Positions 12,195 to 22,600 of a stretch of 64,000 nucleotides of DNA are shown one piece after another (position 1 is the first letter of the stretch; each line of letters begins with the position of its first letter). This DNA comes from Obelidium mucronatum (Eukaryota; Chytridiomycota; Chytridiomycetes; Chytridiales; Chytriomycetaceae): the NCBI GenBank assembly GCA_025765595.1, contig JAIVFH010000019.1:1-64000 (forward strand). The letters are read 5' to 3'. A program made the translations under genes and the position numbers. Below the pieces are notes generated by a model that was not told the DNA's origin, made no database searches, and saw only the letters and a list, made by a program, of their open reading frames with translations.

Positions 12195-13487
12195 ATGCAA
12201 GCGGTTCATATTGTGCTCGCCGTGGTCGCTCTGCTGGGGAGCGTTGCGATCGCCGTGGTCCCCTGCCGCTTCTTCATATACAACACTCCTGTATACTACC
12301 ATGAAGACACTCTTGCTTGCTTTGACAAAAGTAACTTCCTACCAAAATGCTATTTCTTGGGACTCAAGACTGGAGGAAAGTGGCAACTGAGAGTCGATGT
12401 AAGGCCTTTTTCCCCTTGATTCCTGCCCAACGAATGGTTCGAATGCTCAACCCTTTTTGCACCCACCCCTTAGGAGTCAAGTCTCTTCGCCATCGAACTT
12501 GCGACAAACAAAACCGGTTGGATGTATACACTACCTGAGCAAAAATATGAGTACTTTTCTACAAGAATGCAATACACTTCGGAAGGGAACTTGTTCATTA
12601 GTGCAAACGGGACTCTGTATCATTCCTTCAACACATTTGGATCGGATGGAATGTTTTGCGTCGATACTGATACCGGAGTAGTAACGCTCCACAATGCTGG
12701 AAACGGAACTCTGGGTTCTGAGATTTGGGACTCCCGAAATGGACTCAACCTGACGGAGCAATCGAAAGCGTGGGGGTTTCCATCAACCAACGTGACAATG
12801 GGAAGAGGTCCAATTGCCCCAACGACACCTCGACCAACTAAATCTAAATCCGTAACGCCCACGTCCAGTCAAACGGCGGCACCAGAGTCCGGCGGTGGAT
12901 CCAATGTGGCATTGATTGGTGGCATTGCGGGTGGAGTTCTTGGGCTTGCTCTGATTGGAGGAATTGGGTTCTACGTGAGCAAGAACAAGAAGCGGGACAA
13001 TGGTTTCAACTACCAAACCAACCAAGTCCAAAACAATAACAACCGTGTCCAGTCTATCGACCCAAGAATCAACTACAGCACGCACCAACCTATTGCTGCA
13101 CCCGAACCAAGCTTGCTATCTGGAAACGGCCAAGCAAACAGAACCTCTGTTGCTTACACCAGCACCAACAGTCAAGCCAACTTCAAAAGCTACAACGGTC
13201 AATACGGAAACCCCCCAATGTCACAAATCGGTGAAGACTCTTCTATTACTGGTGGTCCAACTGTGTCCGTGACGACCACTTCTTCCGAATTCGTGGTCAC
13301 GTCGGTTCCAGGTTTCTACCGAGCGATTCAAGATTACCCAGGACGGGAAGAAGACGGCGAGTTGACCCTGCATGCGCATGCGCGTGTGTATATTCTGACG
13401 AAGCCTGATGAAGAGGGTTGGTGTATGGGTCGTATTGGAGGACAACAAGGGAAGGTGAACTCCAAATACTTGGGCTTGACTGGTTAA
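12195..13487 (+). CDS. Lectin-like ectodomain, one TM, cytosolic SH3
   Basis: Start ATG 12195 gives a clear signal peptide (VLAVVALLGSVAIAVV). Exon 1 ends at 12398, and the intron 12399-12473 (GTAAGG...TTAG) leads to one long exon. The ectodomain shows a diverged bulb-lectin-like beta pattern (GNLFISANGTLYHSF, then TGVVTLHNAGNGTLGSEIW). A Pro/Thr linker, one transmembrane helix (VALIGGIAGGVLGLALIGGI), a basic stop-transfer and a disordered tail follow. The last 60 residues are an SH3 domain (VPGFYRAIQDY...DEEGWCMGRIGGQQGKV). Topology resembles yeast Fus1 (one TM plus SH3), but the ectodomain differs. It is a divergent single-copy relative of the tandem family at 41.5-48.6 kb. Confidence 0.75.
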
Positions 13488-14039
13488 GAAGAAGAGTCCC
13501 TTTTTTTTTTACTTCCGTTGCTCCCTATTTAGATTTTTTGTTTCTTCTTCTTTACCCCCCTCCCTGCTTCTCCCTACTGTTCTTGAATTTTTTTCTTTTT
13601 TGTTCTTCCGTGACCCTCTCTTGTACACCCACTCCAACTATGGTTCCAGCTGTTATAGAAGCCAAAAAATAAACATAAATGTTATGGTTAAAATTGATTT
13701 GGAGCCGTTCTTAAGTTTTATCGGATGGTTGTTTTTCCATGTTCTTTTTTCACATATCCGACAGGGGGGTGCTTCAAGAGACTCCCGGTTTGCCGCCTAC
13801 CCCCAGAGCCGGCAGCTGAGAGTCCCCACTCAACAAAACAAGTCTTTTGACTTCCTTTGTCAGTTATATGTCTTTGTTTTCCCTCTACAAGTGACAGGTT
13901 CAGCAATGCCGCTCTTCCCTATTACAACCAAGCCCATTGTTTTAATCAAAACAAGCCCGCGGAACTATCCAAGAAAACTGCTATAAATAGGAAAAACGGA
14001 AGGAGGAGAAAAAAAAAATTAATCAAAAACAACAAGAAG
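13488..14039. other. Intergenic: 3' UTR and promoter of the GPI protein gene
   Basis: The stretch holds T/C-rich 3' flank sequence of the preceding gene and the upstream region of the gene at 14040. I see no convincing coding exon. Confidence 0.5.
13982..13989 (+). promoter_or_regulatory. TATA box of the GPI protein gene
   Basis: TATAAATA lies 51 bp upstream of ATG 14040, followed by an A-rich leader. It is one of the few canonical TATA elements in the window and fits a highly expressed structural gene. Confidence 0.5.
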
Positions 14040-14642
14040 ATGAAGGTTGTTCTCGCCCTCGCCGCCATGGCCGCCTCCGTCCGCGCCCTCGCCGACGTCA
14101 AACCTGGTTCCTACAGCCTCTCTTCCGGTACCCCTAACGGCGCCAAGGAGGACAAGAACTTGAAAGCCCTCTTCCCAGACTGCTACAAGGACATCATCGT
14201 TGCTGTTGATGCAAACAAGCAGGTTTCCTACACCTTCCCCAACGTTGCCGGAGAGTGTAATAAATTGCCAACTGACTCTACAAGATGGGCTGTCGCATTC
14301 AGCTCTGTCGTCGGTTCCCTGGGTGCTATTGACGACAACTCTGCAAAGTTGAGCTTTGTGTTTGAGTCTGTTTCTGCCGATGTCGTGTACTCTAAGCCTG
14401 CGGAGCCTGTTCCTGAAAAGACCACCACCACTGTCGCCACTACTACCAAGGCCGCCGAGCAAACCTCCAAGGTTGATGAGCCAAAGCCTACTACTGAGTC
14501 AAAGCCGGACCCAAAGCCTGAAGACCCAGCTGCCGCTACCACTAACGGTGCCACTCTCCCACCACCGACCAACCTCTTCAGCAGTGCTTCCTCTGTTGTT
14601 GTTGGCGCTGCTGTTGCCCTCGCTGCCGTTTTCGCTCTTTAA
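14040..14642 (+). CDS. Secreted GPI-anchored wall-type protein
   Basis: This intronless gene of 200 codons starts at ATG 14040 (in a good A-rich context) and ends at TAA 14640-14642. It has an N-terminal signal peptide (VVLALAAMAASVRA) and a folded part of about 110 residues with a Cys pair (FPDCYKD, AGECNKL). A Thr/Pro/Lys/Glu stalk (KTTTTVATTTKAAEQ) follows. The hydrophobic C-terminus (ASSVVVGAAVALAAVFAL) has the form of a GPI-attachment signal. Codon use is strongly biased toward C-ending codons at the start, which suggests high expression. The folded part matches no family I can name. Confidence 0.75.
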   Translation: MKVVLALAAMAASVRALADVKPGSYSLSSGTPNGAKEDKNLKALFPDCYKDIIVAVDANKQVSYTFPNVAGECNKLPTDSTRWAVAFSSVVGSLGAIDDNSAKLSFVFESVSADVVYSKPAEPVPEKTTTTVATTTKAAEQTSKVDEPKPTTESKPDPKPEDPAAATTNGATLPPPTNLFSSASSVVVGAAVALAAVFAL

Positions 14643-15093
14643 AATGAGGGAAAAAACACAGTCATAGACACACACACACCACACACACTCTCTCTATCCA
14701 CCACACAATCAAAAAAATCTTTTCTTCATACTATGTAGAGCGCAAGAAAAAAAAACTTCTTTGCCACTTCCCCTTCCCCTTTCTTCCCTGTTTAGATGCT
14801 TTTTTGTTTTGTTAATAAATAAAAGGGACGAGTTTTTGATTAAAATTGAGCGGCATTGTTTGTTTTTTTGGAGGCTGGTTGTGATTAAAAAATCACGTGA
14901 TTTTGGTTGGCGCGAAGGAGTTATGGAAGATCTTTACTATATTCACGACCGCAGTACCGCTCATTGCTTTGTTTTTTGTTCTGTCGAGATGCGCAGTTCT
15001 TTATCGAAAAAAAAAGAAAAAGCTTGGCATCCAAACTTCATCAACTATGACTTTTTCTTTTTCTTTTTTATTATTTATATATATCTCCCTCCT
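14643..15093. other. Intergenic between convergent genes
   Basis: T-rich, low-complexity sequence with a CA/CT microsatellite near 14668-14700. The open frames here are random AT-rich runs; I see no gene. Confidence 0.5.
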
Positions 15094-16298
15094 TTACGCA
15101 GACATGGAAGAAGTGGCAAGGTCATTGTTGTTAAAGAGTTCATGATCCTTTTGTTCTTGCAATTGTTCTTGCTGTTGCCGGATACGCTGTTGTTCCACTT
15201 CACGATCAGCAGCAAGCACGCCTTGATCAATATGATTCTTTGCACCCTTCTCCAAAGACTCTGCAGCATTCCCAATATGATCCACCAGATTCCTCACATT
15301 CTTGGCATCGTCTTCGAGTCCATGAACCGCCTTGACAAGCCCCTTCACCGCGGCGTTATTCTGGATTTGGCCCAACGTGTTGTCTGCAAATGATTGAAGG
15401 ACAGCAACGCCTTTATCCTTGAGTTTCTTAAAGTCGAGCTTGAGTTCTCCGAAACCAAATGCTTTTGCAAAGAAGGAGATGATGTCGCCGACGGCTTTTA
15501 AGGCTTTGTCTCCGTGGGATTGAAGCATTTTGACGGTTTTTTCAACGAGCTGTGTGTGTTTTTAGAGGAGGTTCTTTCTGCGGATGTCTGCGGCAATCAA
15601 CTTATCAAGAAAGCAAAGAGCATACACCACCTTCGGTGGTACGGCACAAACCATAAAGACCTGGCCTCAAGAAAACAAAGAGAGTATACCGCCTTCGGCG
15701 ACGCCTAAGCAAAGAGCATACACCACCTTCGGTGGTACGGCACAAACCATAAAGACCTGGCCTCAAGAAAACAAAGAGAGTATACCGCCTTCGGCGACGC
15801 CTTCGGCGATTGAAAACATCTAAAGAAAAAAGTACCTCAGCAGATAGTTTTCCTGCGGCAGCGGCGGCAGCGGCAGCAAGTGGGGCAGTCACACCGACGG
15901 CAGTAACAGCTTTATAGAAGAAACAGCAAAAGAAAGGTTAATCAAATGTGAAAAGCAAGAAAGTAACTTTGAGGAGTGGACTTTGGATTGGATCCATCTG
16001 ATGATGAGTGACTGAGTCGACGGACTACCGAAGTTGACGCACCAGCAAAAACACCGGTAGTGACAGCAGCGCCGACCGTCAGCTTTGCCTTGTCGCTAAA
16101 CTCCTTCATGGACTTGTCCATTGCCTTCTGCTGTTCCTGCAGGGGATTCAGCGGCTTCTTGTCCTTCTGCCTGTTTGGGTCTCTGACGCTGTCCTCGGCG
16201 ACCTGGCGGGAGGCAGCGGGCAGCAGGTGTGCGGGCAGCGGCTGTGGGCCGACATCGCTGTTGCTGCCGTGGCCTTGGCTGCCGTTGAACAAGTCCAT
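15094..16298 (-). CDS. Small helical protein, divergent partner of the MACPF-like gene
   Basis: There are three exons on the minus strand: 15968-16298 (ATG at 16296-16298), 15836-15909 and 15094-15549 (TAA at 15094-15096). The introns are GTTACT...AAG and a 286-nt intron holding a tandem repeat. The product is about 285 residues. It has a Gln/Lys-rich N-terminus, a small Ala-rich hydrophobic segment (APLAAAAAAAAGKL), then amphipathic helices (FFAKAFGFGELKLDFKKLKD) and a Gln-rich coiled tail (QQRIRQQQEQLQEQ). It shares a 53-bp spacer with the gene at 16352, so the two are probably co-expressed. I recognise no family. Confidence 0.65.
15611..15802. repeat. 96-bp direct tandem repeat within an intron
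   Basis: Two head-to-tail copies (15611-15706 and 15707-15802) begin AAGCAAAGAGCATACACC and are practically identical. Each copy contains two hairpin motifs, ACCACCTTCGGTGGT and ACCGCCTTCGGCG, which belong to the intronic hairpin family read on the opposite strand. Confidence 0.85.
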
Positions 16299-16351
16299 TT
16301 TATCAAATTGATGAATTGAGCAGAAACCAATTTAATCTCAGACAAACCCAA
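16299..16351. promoter_or_regulatory. 53-bp bidirectional promoter
   Basis: Only 53 bp separate the start codons at 16298 (minus) and 16352 (plus). This AT-rich gap must serve both genes or continue into GC-rich coding sequence. Confidence 0.45.
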
Positions 16352-17529
16352 ATGAGCGACACGTTCTCCGCGTCCGAGCAGCGCAACATCTACGACGCCG
16401 ACACCGGGTCGACGTGGTCACTCGCCGTCAGCATCCTGCCGACGACTGCGGCGGCGGCGGGCGGCGGGTTCGCGTTCTCGCTGTCGCTGTACAACTTCTC
16501 AGATCCGCTCAACGAGTATCTGCGCACGGAGGCGTTCCCGGCGGCGCGACTCGGGCCGTACCGCGCGCAGCTGCAGGCGATCCTGGCGCCGAACCGCCAC
16601 ATCCTCGTCGCGCCCGAGGCCGGCGGCGGCGCCGTGGTCGTCGACGTGCGCGGCGTCAACAAGTACCGGCTCGACGTGCAGGTCGGCTCGAAGGAGGCGC
16701 AGAACATCGTGCGCAGCCACAAGATCCTGGCCCACGAGCTGACTGCGCTGCACAAGGCCCTCGCCACGCCCAAGAACGCCGCCGCTCTCAACCACAGCGG
16801 GGCCAGCGGATCCGCCCAGAACCCAATGACAAAGATCATGCAGGAGCTCGAAGCGTCGCGCCCGTCGAACGCAAAGATCGAGAAGGACGGCGGCTACCGC
16901 AAGGTGCGCAAGGAGAAGAAGGCCGTCGCCGCCGACATCAGCGAGAAGACAAAGGCCGCCCTGTCGACGCTGCAGGCGAAGCAGGCGCTGGCCGATGCCG
17001 CGAACGCCGCCGCTGAGTCCGGCGAGTCCGCAACCATCGTCGTCAACGGCATCGCGCTGACCGTGTCCAAGGACGAAAACGGCCAAATCATCTTTACCCC
17101 CACAAACGGAAGCGGTCCCGCAATGACCATTGACCCCACCACCGGCGAGCTAGTCGCCGTGAAAGGGGAATCCATCTTTGAAGAGGTCGAAGCCATCAAC
17201 TTGATTTGCGACAACAACATCTTTATTGGTCTCGACAATGCCGGTCTCAGACCCTTGCTTGCCCACATTCTTGCCGATGATCGCTTCACTTCCACTTCCT
17301 ACATTCCTCAAATCGTTTTGACTCAAAATGCTTTGAAGGTTGTCAATTGTACTTTTGAGACAAAACCTCAAGGTGGTAACTTGGAATCTTCTTGGCAAAC
17401 TACTTATAGTCATCTTGAATCTCTTTTGAATCTCGGTGGTCAAATGCAAATTGTTTTTGTCGTTAATACAAATGGGTCAAAGATTTCTGAGTTGGATTCT
17501 CGTTTATTGGCTTTTATTTTGGGCAGGTT

Positions 17530-17565
<36 letters not shown>

Positions 17566-19265
17566 GGTGATTTCGCCGAAGGCGGATCTCATACCGCCAT
17601 ACATACCGCCTTAGGCGGTGATTAATACCGCCGTAGGCGGTGAATTCTTTTTGTGTCATACCGCCGAAGGCGGTGAATTCTTTTTGCGCCGAAGGCGGTG
17701 AATTCTTTTCATTTGGTCTTATACCACATACCGCCGAAGGCGGTGAATTCGTCTTTTTCTACCCGTCTCATGTCTCATTAATACATCTCAATCTCATACC
17801 ACTTCTTCTCACATCGTATACCATGCTCTCTGCATGATATACTAGACTACGAAAACTAAACTACGGAATCATCTTCAACAACATCTCCGAGATGGACTAC
17901 ACCCGCTGGTCCAACTCTGATGAAACCTGGGACTTTCTTGGAAATGAAATCCTGGCTTCCATGGAACCCCTCCGTCTTGCCGCTTGTGTGGCCAACCACT
18001 TTCAACCCTCCTACCTCTTTATCCCTTACGGAACCAACCTCAACAACAGCTCCTCTCGAATCGAAGGACTCTCTGAATTCCTTCAATCCTTCCAAATCTA
18101 TTTGGACCCCGAAGACACTTCCTCCACTCAATCCCTCTCTCTCCAAGCCGAATTTTTCAACCCCGAATTCGCCAATGGCTTCGACGAACAACTTACCGAG
18201 TGCTGGGCACTCCATTTGGCGAGGCATATTGCGGTCGGTGATGATGAGTCTCCATTAAGTTTGGAAGGAAAGTTGGGAAAAAGATCGATTCTTGATTGGA
18301 CTTCTTTCCGCGACTTTGTCAGTGTTCAGTTTTTGAACGAAACAAAGTCTTACACCAAGGTGCTTACTGCTGAAGGTGCAAGAAAGGTGCGGAACGAGCG
18401 TTTGAGTAACCATGCGTTTTATGTTGGAAAAGCACAGTTGAGTTTTCCTTTTTTTTTTAAAAAAAAAAATTCATTCTTTTTGATTTGGTTTGGTTGTTTA
18501 TCTTAACACCCTTTTTTTTTTGATAGAAAGCACTTGTACGACTCGAAAGCAAAACGTACACAATCGAAAATCACAGATGACAAAGCAAAGACTTCCGTTA
18601 TATCAATTGGTTGTGACGTTCGTACTGCGCTCGTCAGCATCAATCCTTACAAGCTTACAATCTTTCCGGATGTGATTTCTCGGTTGGAAGCGATTCTCGA
18701 AGAAAGCAATACTGTTGCATCTGGTTTATTGGTCAAGTTCTTTGAAGAAGTCGGGACAGTCGTTCCAACGCAGATTATTGTTGGTGGAAACTTTGAAAGA
18801 AACGTGGAGATTGAGTCAAAGGACGTGAGTGCTTCTGTGTTTCTTTTTTTTTGGGCTTCATATACTAAAAATGTAACAAACAAAACATTTAGTCCATTTT
18901 GACGGAGTTGGAGAAGCAGCTTTCTCAGAAAATGATTAAAGTCCTGTTGTTTAGTTCCAAAGCTGCCTCTGAAAGTGCAGACAAAATGTGGGAAGACAGA
19001 AGCGTCATGACCAAATCTGATAACCTAACAATCAGAGTATGTACACTGTTTGCTCTGTTTGGTTTTTCAATGGCATTCTGATTTGTAATCCAATCAGGGA
19101 GGACAAATCTGGCACCAATCTTACCCACTCTGGAAAACTACCATCAATGCCGCCGATCCAAAAACATGGGATCTGGTCGAGATCCGTGAAGTTACGCCAG
19201 TATTGGATTTGTTGCCAAAGCATTTGGCGGAAAGAATCAACCAAGTACGCTCTGGTGCCATGTAG
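16352..19265 (+). CDS. Degenerate GTPase-like / MACPF-like fusion protein
   Basis: Exons are 16352-17526, 17846-18436, 18527-18824, 18894-19036 and 19098-19265. Exon 1 is GC-rich up to about 17160, then abruptly normal. The N-terminus (FAFSLSLYNFSDPLNEYL) is a probable beta domain followed by an Ala-rich helical linker. Next comes a P-loop-like core (NNIFIGLDNAGLRPLLAHIL) whose Lys is lost, with QIVFVVNTNG and YGIIFNNIS at the G-domain strand positions. The last third resembles a MACPF domain: FFEEVGTVVPTQIIVGG matches the family's YGTH/GG signature, and the end has the W...W...VLDLLP pattern. Members of the family form membrane pores or act in adhesion. No signal peptide is visible, so it is probably cytosolic. 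Its paralogue is the gene at 54.9-58.7 kb. Confidence 0.65.
17527..17845. repeat. Intron with poly-T tract and hairpin repeats
   Basis: The 319-nt intron (5' GTTGGT, 3' ATACTAG) begins with a run of more than 30 T. It then carries about seven hairpin motifs (CCGAAGGCGG, CCGCCTTAGGCGG, CCGCCGTAGGCGG, CCGCCGAAGGCGG), several followed by TGAATTCTTTT as a repeated spacer. Confidence 0.8.
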
Positions 19266-19666
19266 ATTTTTTTTTATATTCCGGTGGTTTTTGTTCTATC
19301 GCTTTCCATTTTTTTTTTCATTTTTTATGTTTTTTGAAGTTTTGATAAAGGATAACCGAATGATTTTATCTTGTGGCTGTGTTTTTTGTCCTTATCTACA
19401 CTGCACGCCGCAAAGTTCGTTGCAAAGTTCAAATAGTTACAGAGTAAAGACTTTGTTCATGAAGCAAGACATTGGCTTTCCTTTTACCTTTTTGATTTCA
19501 AATGGATATGCCTGCGCACCCTTTATCCAAGATCTTTTTAGTCCTCCAATATCCCGCGTGGCTGTGGCCCACAAGCCTTAGATTTCCCAATTAAAGAAAA
19601 TCAGAAGAAAAAAAATTTTGAGAATCTTTTTTGTTTTTGTATCCTTTCATTCCGCAATCTCTCAAC
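19266..19666. other. Intergenic upstream of the megasynthase
   Basis: About 400 bp with T-rich 3' flank sequence and the presumed promoter of the gene at 19667. A GCAAAGTTC motif is repeated near 19411 and 19422; its meaning is unknown. Confidence 0.4.
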
Positions 19667-22600
19667 ATGAAGGGCTTTTTTGCAACCCTTGCGGCTGCCA
19701 CAAGGAGTAAATCGCCCGACGGACGCAAGGCCTCCCCGCTGTCGCCACCAACCTCTCCAAATACCAAACCAGCCACAATTGCCATCCTTCCAAAATCTAG
19801 TGATGAATTGCCTGGCATGCTCTCATGGAATGATAAGGACGTCACTACAAGCAGTGGGAGTACCACACAGCTCGAACTATTCAAACGTCTTCACGAACAG
19901 TGGAAACAAGCCGAAAGCCAAGGAGTCTTTATAGACTCCAAAGCCCACATCAGTTTATCAGCTTTCCTTGCCGTTATGCACGGATCCGCGCATCTATCCA
20001 TTGCAGACCGTAAAGCCCTGGAGACAGCGCTTCAACAAGCCTCGATAGACATTGTTGCTGACAAACAACAAAACCCCCATGCTGGTGACAACACTGCCAT
20101 TTACGGCGTCCACACCGGACTCGGTGGGACCGCAGATACAAGATCAAGAGATGCTCAAGCCGCTCAAGCTAGTCTCATCACGCATTTGAATGCCGGCATG
20201 TCCAACCATCTTCATGATGCACGCGTTACAAGGGGTGCCATGGTATTGCGGGTTCTTGCAATGACGCGTGGCGGATCTGCTGTTCGTTTGGAGGTCATTG
20301 AAGCTCTCGTCAAGTTGATTGAGGCTCGGGTTGTTCCGTGTGTTCCACTTCGTGGGTCTATTGGTGATAGTGGGGACTTGATTCCGTTGTCTTATGTGGC
20401 GGGGTTGATTAGTGGGCGGTTTAATCATGATGCGAAAGCTGCAACTGGTGAGTTGTTTTCCGTTTAGCACTGTTGCCTTCAACATGTATTCTCATTTTTT
20501 TTTTTAATTTCAATTTTTTTTTCACCTGTCAAGATTTTAAGGGACACTTCCTGACAGGCCACCAAGCCCTTTTGTTGGCTGGAGTGCCGAAGCCAATCAC
20601 TTTTACTGCCAAAGAAGCGTTGGCTCTTGTAAATGGCACGTCTTTCTCATGTGCCATGGCTGCCTCATGTGTGTTGGACGCCCATGTAAGCTCTATTTTG
20701 TCATCTATGAAAACAAAGACCCTCTCTAAAAAACAACAACTATCCCAGTCACTGACACTGCTTGTTCAAATACTGACGGCTTTTAGCACTGAAGTCCTTG
20801 CGGGAGATGTTGATGCGTTTGACCCCGCCGTCGCTCGCTTACGTCCCCATCCTCGACAAGTAGAGGTCTGCACCAACATCACCCACCTCCTTCGTGATTC
20901 CAAACTAGCGGCAAAAGATAAATCCGCGCGGGTACCACTTCTATGGCGCCACACAATGCCCCGGGATCGCTACAGTATCCGCGCAGCTTCACAATGGCTA
21001 TGCCCCTTGGTAGAATGCCTAGGTCAAATTACGAAAACGCTTGAAATCGAAATCAACTCTGTCACAGACAATCCACTCGTAGATGTCGAAACAAAGTCTA
21101 TACTCCATGGCGGCAACTTCCAAGCACTCTCGGTGGCAGACGCGATGGACAGACTAAGACTCCAATTGCACAACGCGGGCCGTTTGATTTTCGCCCAACA
21201 TTCCGAGCTTATGAATCCAACCACGAATCAAGGGCTCCCAGCAAACCTGGCTTGGGGACCCGCCGGAACCGATTTTGGGTTCAAAGGACTAGACGTTTCT
21301 ATGGCTTCGTATTTGTCTGAACTAGGAGACTTGGCACTGCCAATGTCTGTGCAGTCGGCTGAACTGCACAACCAATCTGTCAACTCGCTTATTTCAGCAC
21401 GTAAAACTGCACACGCGATTGAAATCCTGCAGATGATGTGCGCTTGTTTGATGGCTGCTCTTTGTCAAGCAGCTGATTTGCGCGCCGTGGAATCTGCCAT
21501 TTGTAAACGGGTCTTTATCACCATCTCAAAACAAGTCCGGGATTTGGGAATCCGTAACTCAAATCGTCTAATTCCTCTTTTGGAAGACGCGATTGCTGTG
21601 AAACTTACTGAACATCGGGAGTTGGAATTGTCTGATTGTATCACGCTTGCGGTGGAAAGTGCTTCGGGGAAGCTTGTCGCGAGCCCGGAATGCGCCCACT
21701 TGACGGTCTTGCAATTGAAAGGGTTTTCTGACAGCCTATTTCAAGGGATTCAGAAAGATATTGATGCTTCGCTCCAAGAGGTTGGCAATGGCCTTGGATA
21801 CTCTGTGCTGTCGTCATCTTCGAGAAATTTATATTCTCACATCCGTAATCGTGTCAAAATGTGAGTTTTTTTCGTTTCAGTTTTTTTGTTGAAACAAAAC
21901 GCGCTTATATGGGAACTTTCAGCCCAATGTACAAGGACTCGACATCATTTAACATGGGGAAAATGTTGGATCAAATTCTCTTGTTTGTTCAAACTCGGCA
22001 AGATCTTGACAAAACTATTTTGGAATCCTTTGATGGAACAGATAATCATGGGACAGGTCCCAGATCCAGCAATGATTCTATGACTCCAGATCTCGATACC
22101 GACTCTGTCACTGCTCATTATACTCGCGATGTATCCCTTGACTATGAAATCCCCCCTTCTCCCTTCAAGATTCAGAGAATGAATAATTCCACTGAATCGG
22201 CGGAAATTCCGATTGTATCCAACGTTGACGTGATGCCAGTGGCCTCAATACCACCATCTCTTGCCAGTTCCAAATCAGCTGTCACGCCCTGCCCACCTCT
22301 GGACTCAAAACCCGAAGAAATTGCAATCATCGGAATTGGCTGTCGCTATCCTAATGATATCTACTCGCCTGACGAGTTTTGGGATAGAACCTTGGTGGAT
22401 GCAAACAGCTTCATTACAGACATTCCAACAACAACGAGAAAATCATTCCGCCGAGCATCACCAACCATTCGCGGAGGATTTCTATCAAAGGAGGTTGTGG
22501 AGGAGTTTGATTGTGGATTCTTTGGGTTGTCTCCAAGTGAAGCAAAATCTATGGATCCTCAGCATCGACTCATTTTGGAGACTGTGCATAGTGCATTGGA

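Noticed and set aside
16390..17295. Several long open frames in other frames of the GC-rich 16-kb exon
   Set aside because: The frame starting at 16352 continues by clean introns into conserved sequence; the others end without support.
19667..21866. Ammonia lyase as a separate gene ending at TGA 21861-21863
   Set aside because: The apparent stop lies in a good donor (GTGAGT). The spliced exon supplies the normal lyase C-terminal segment and continues into the PKS.
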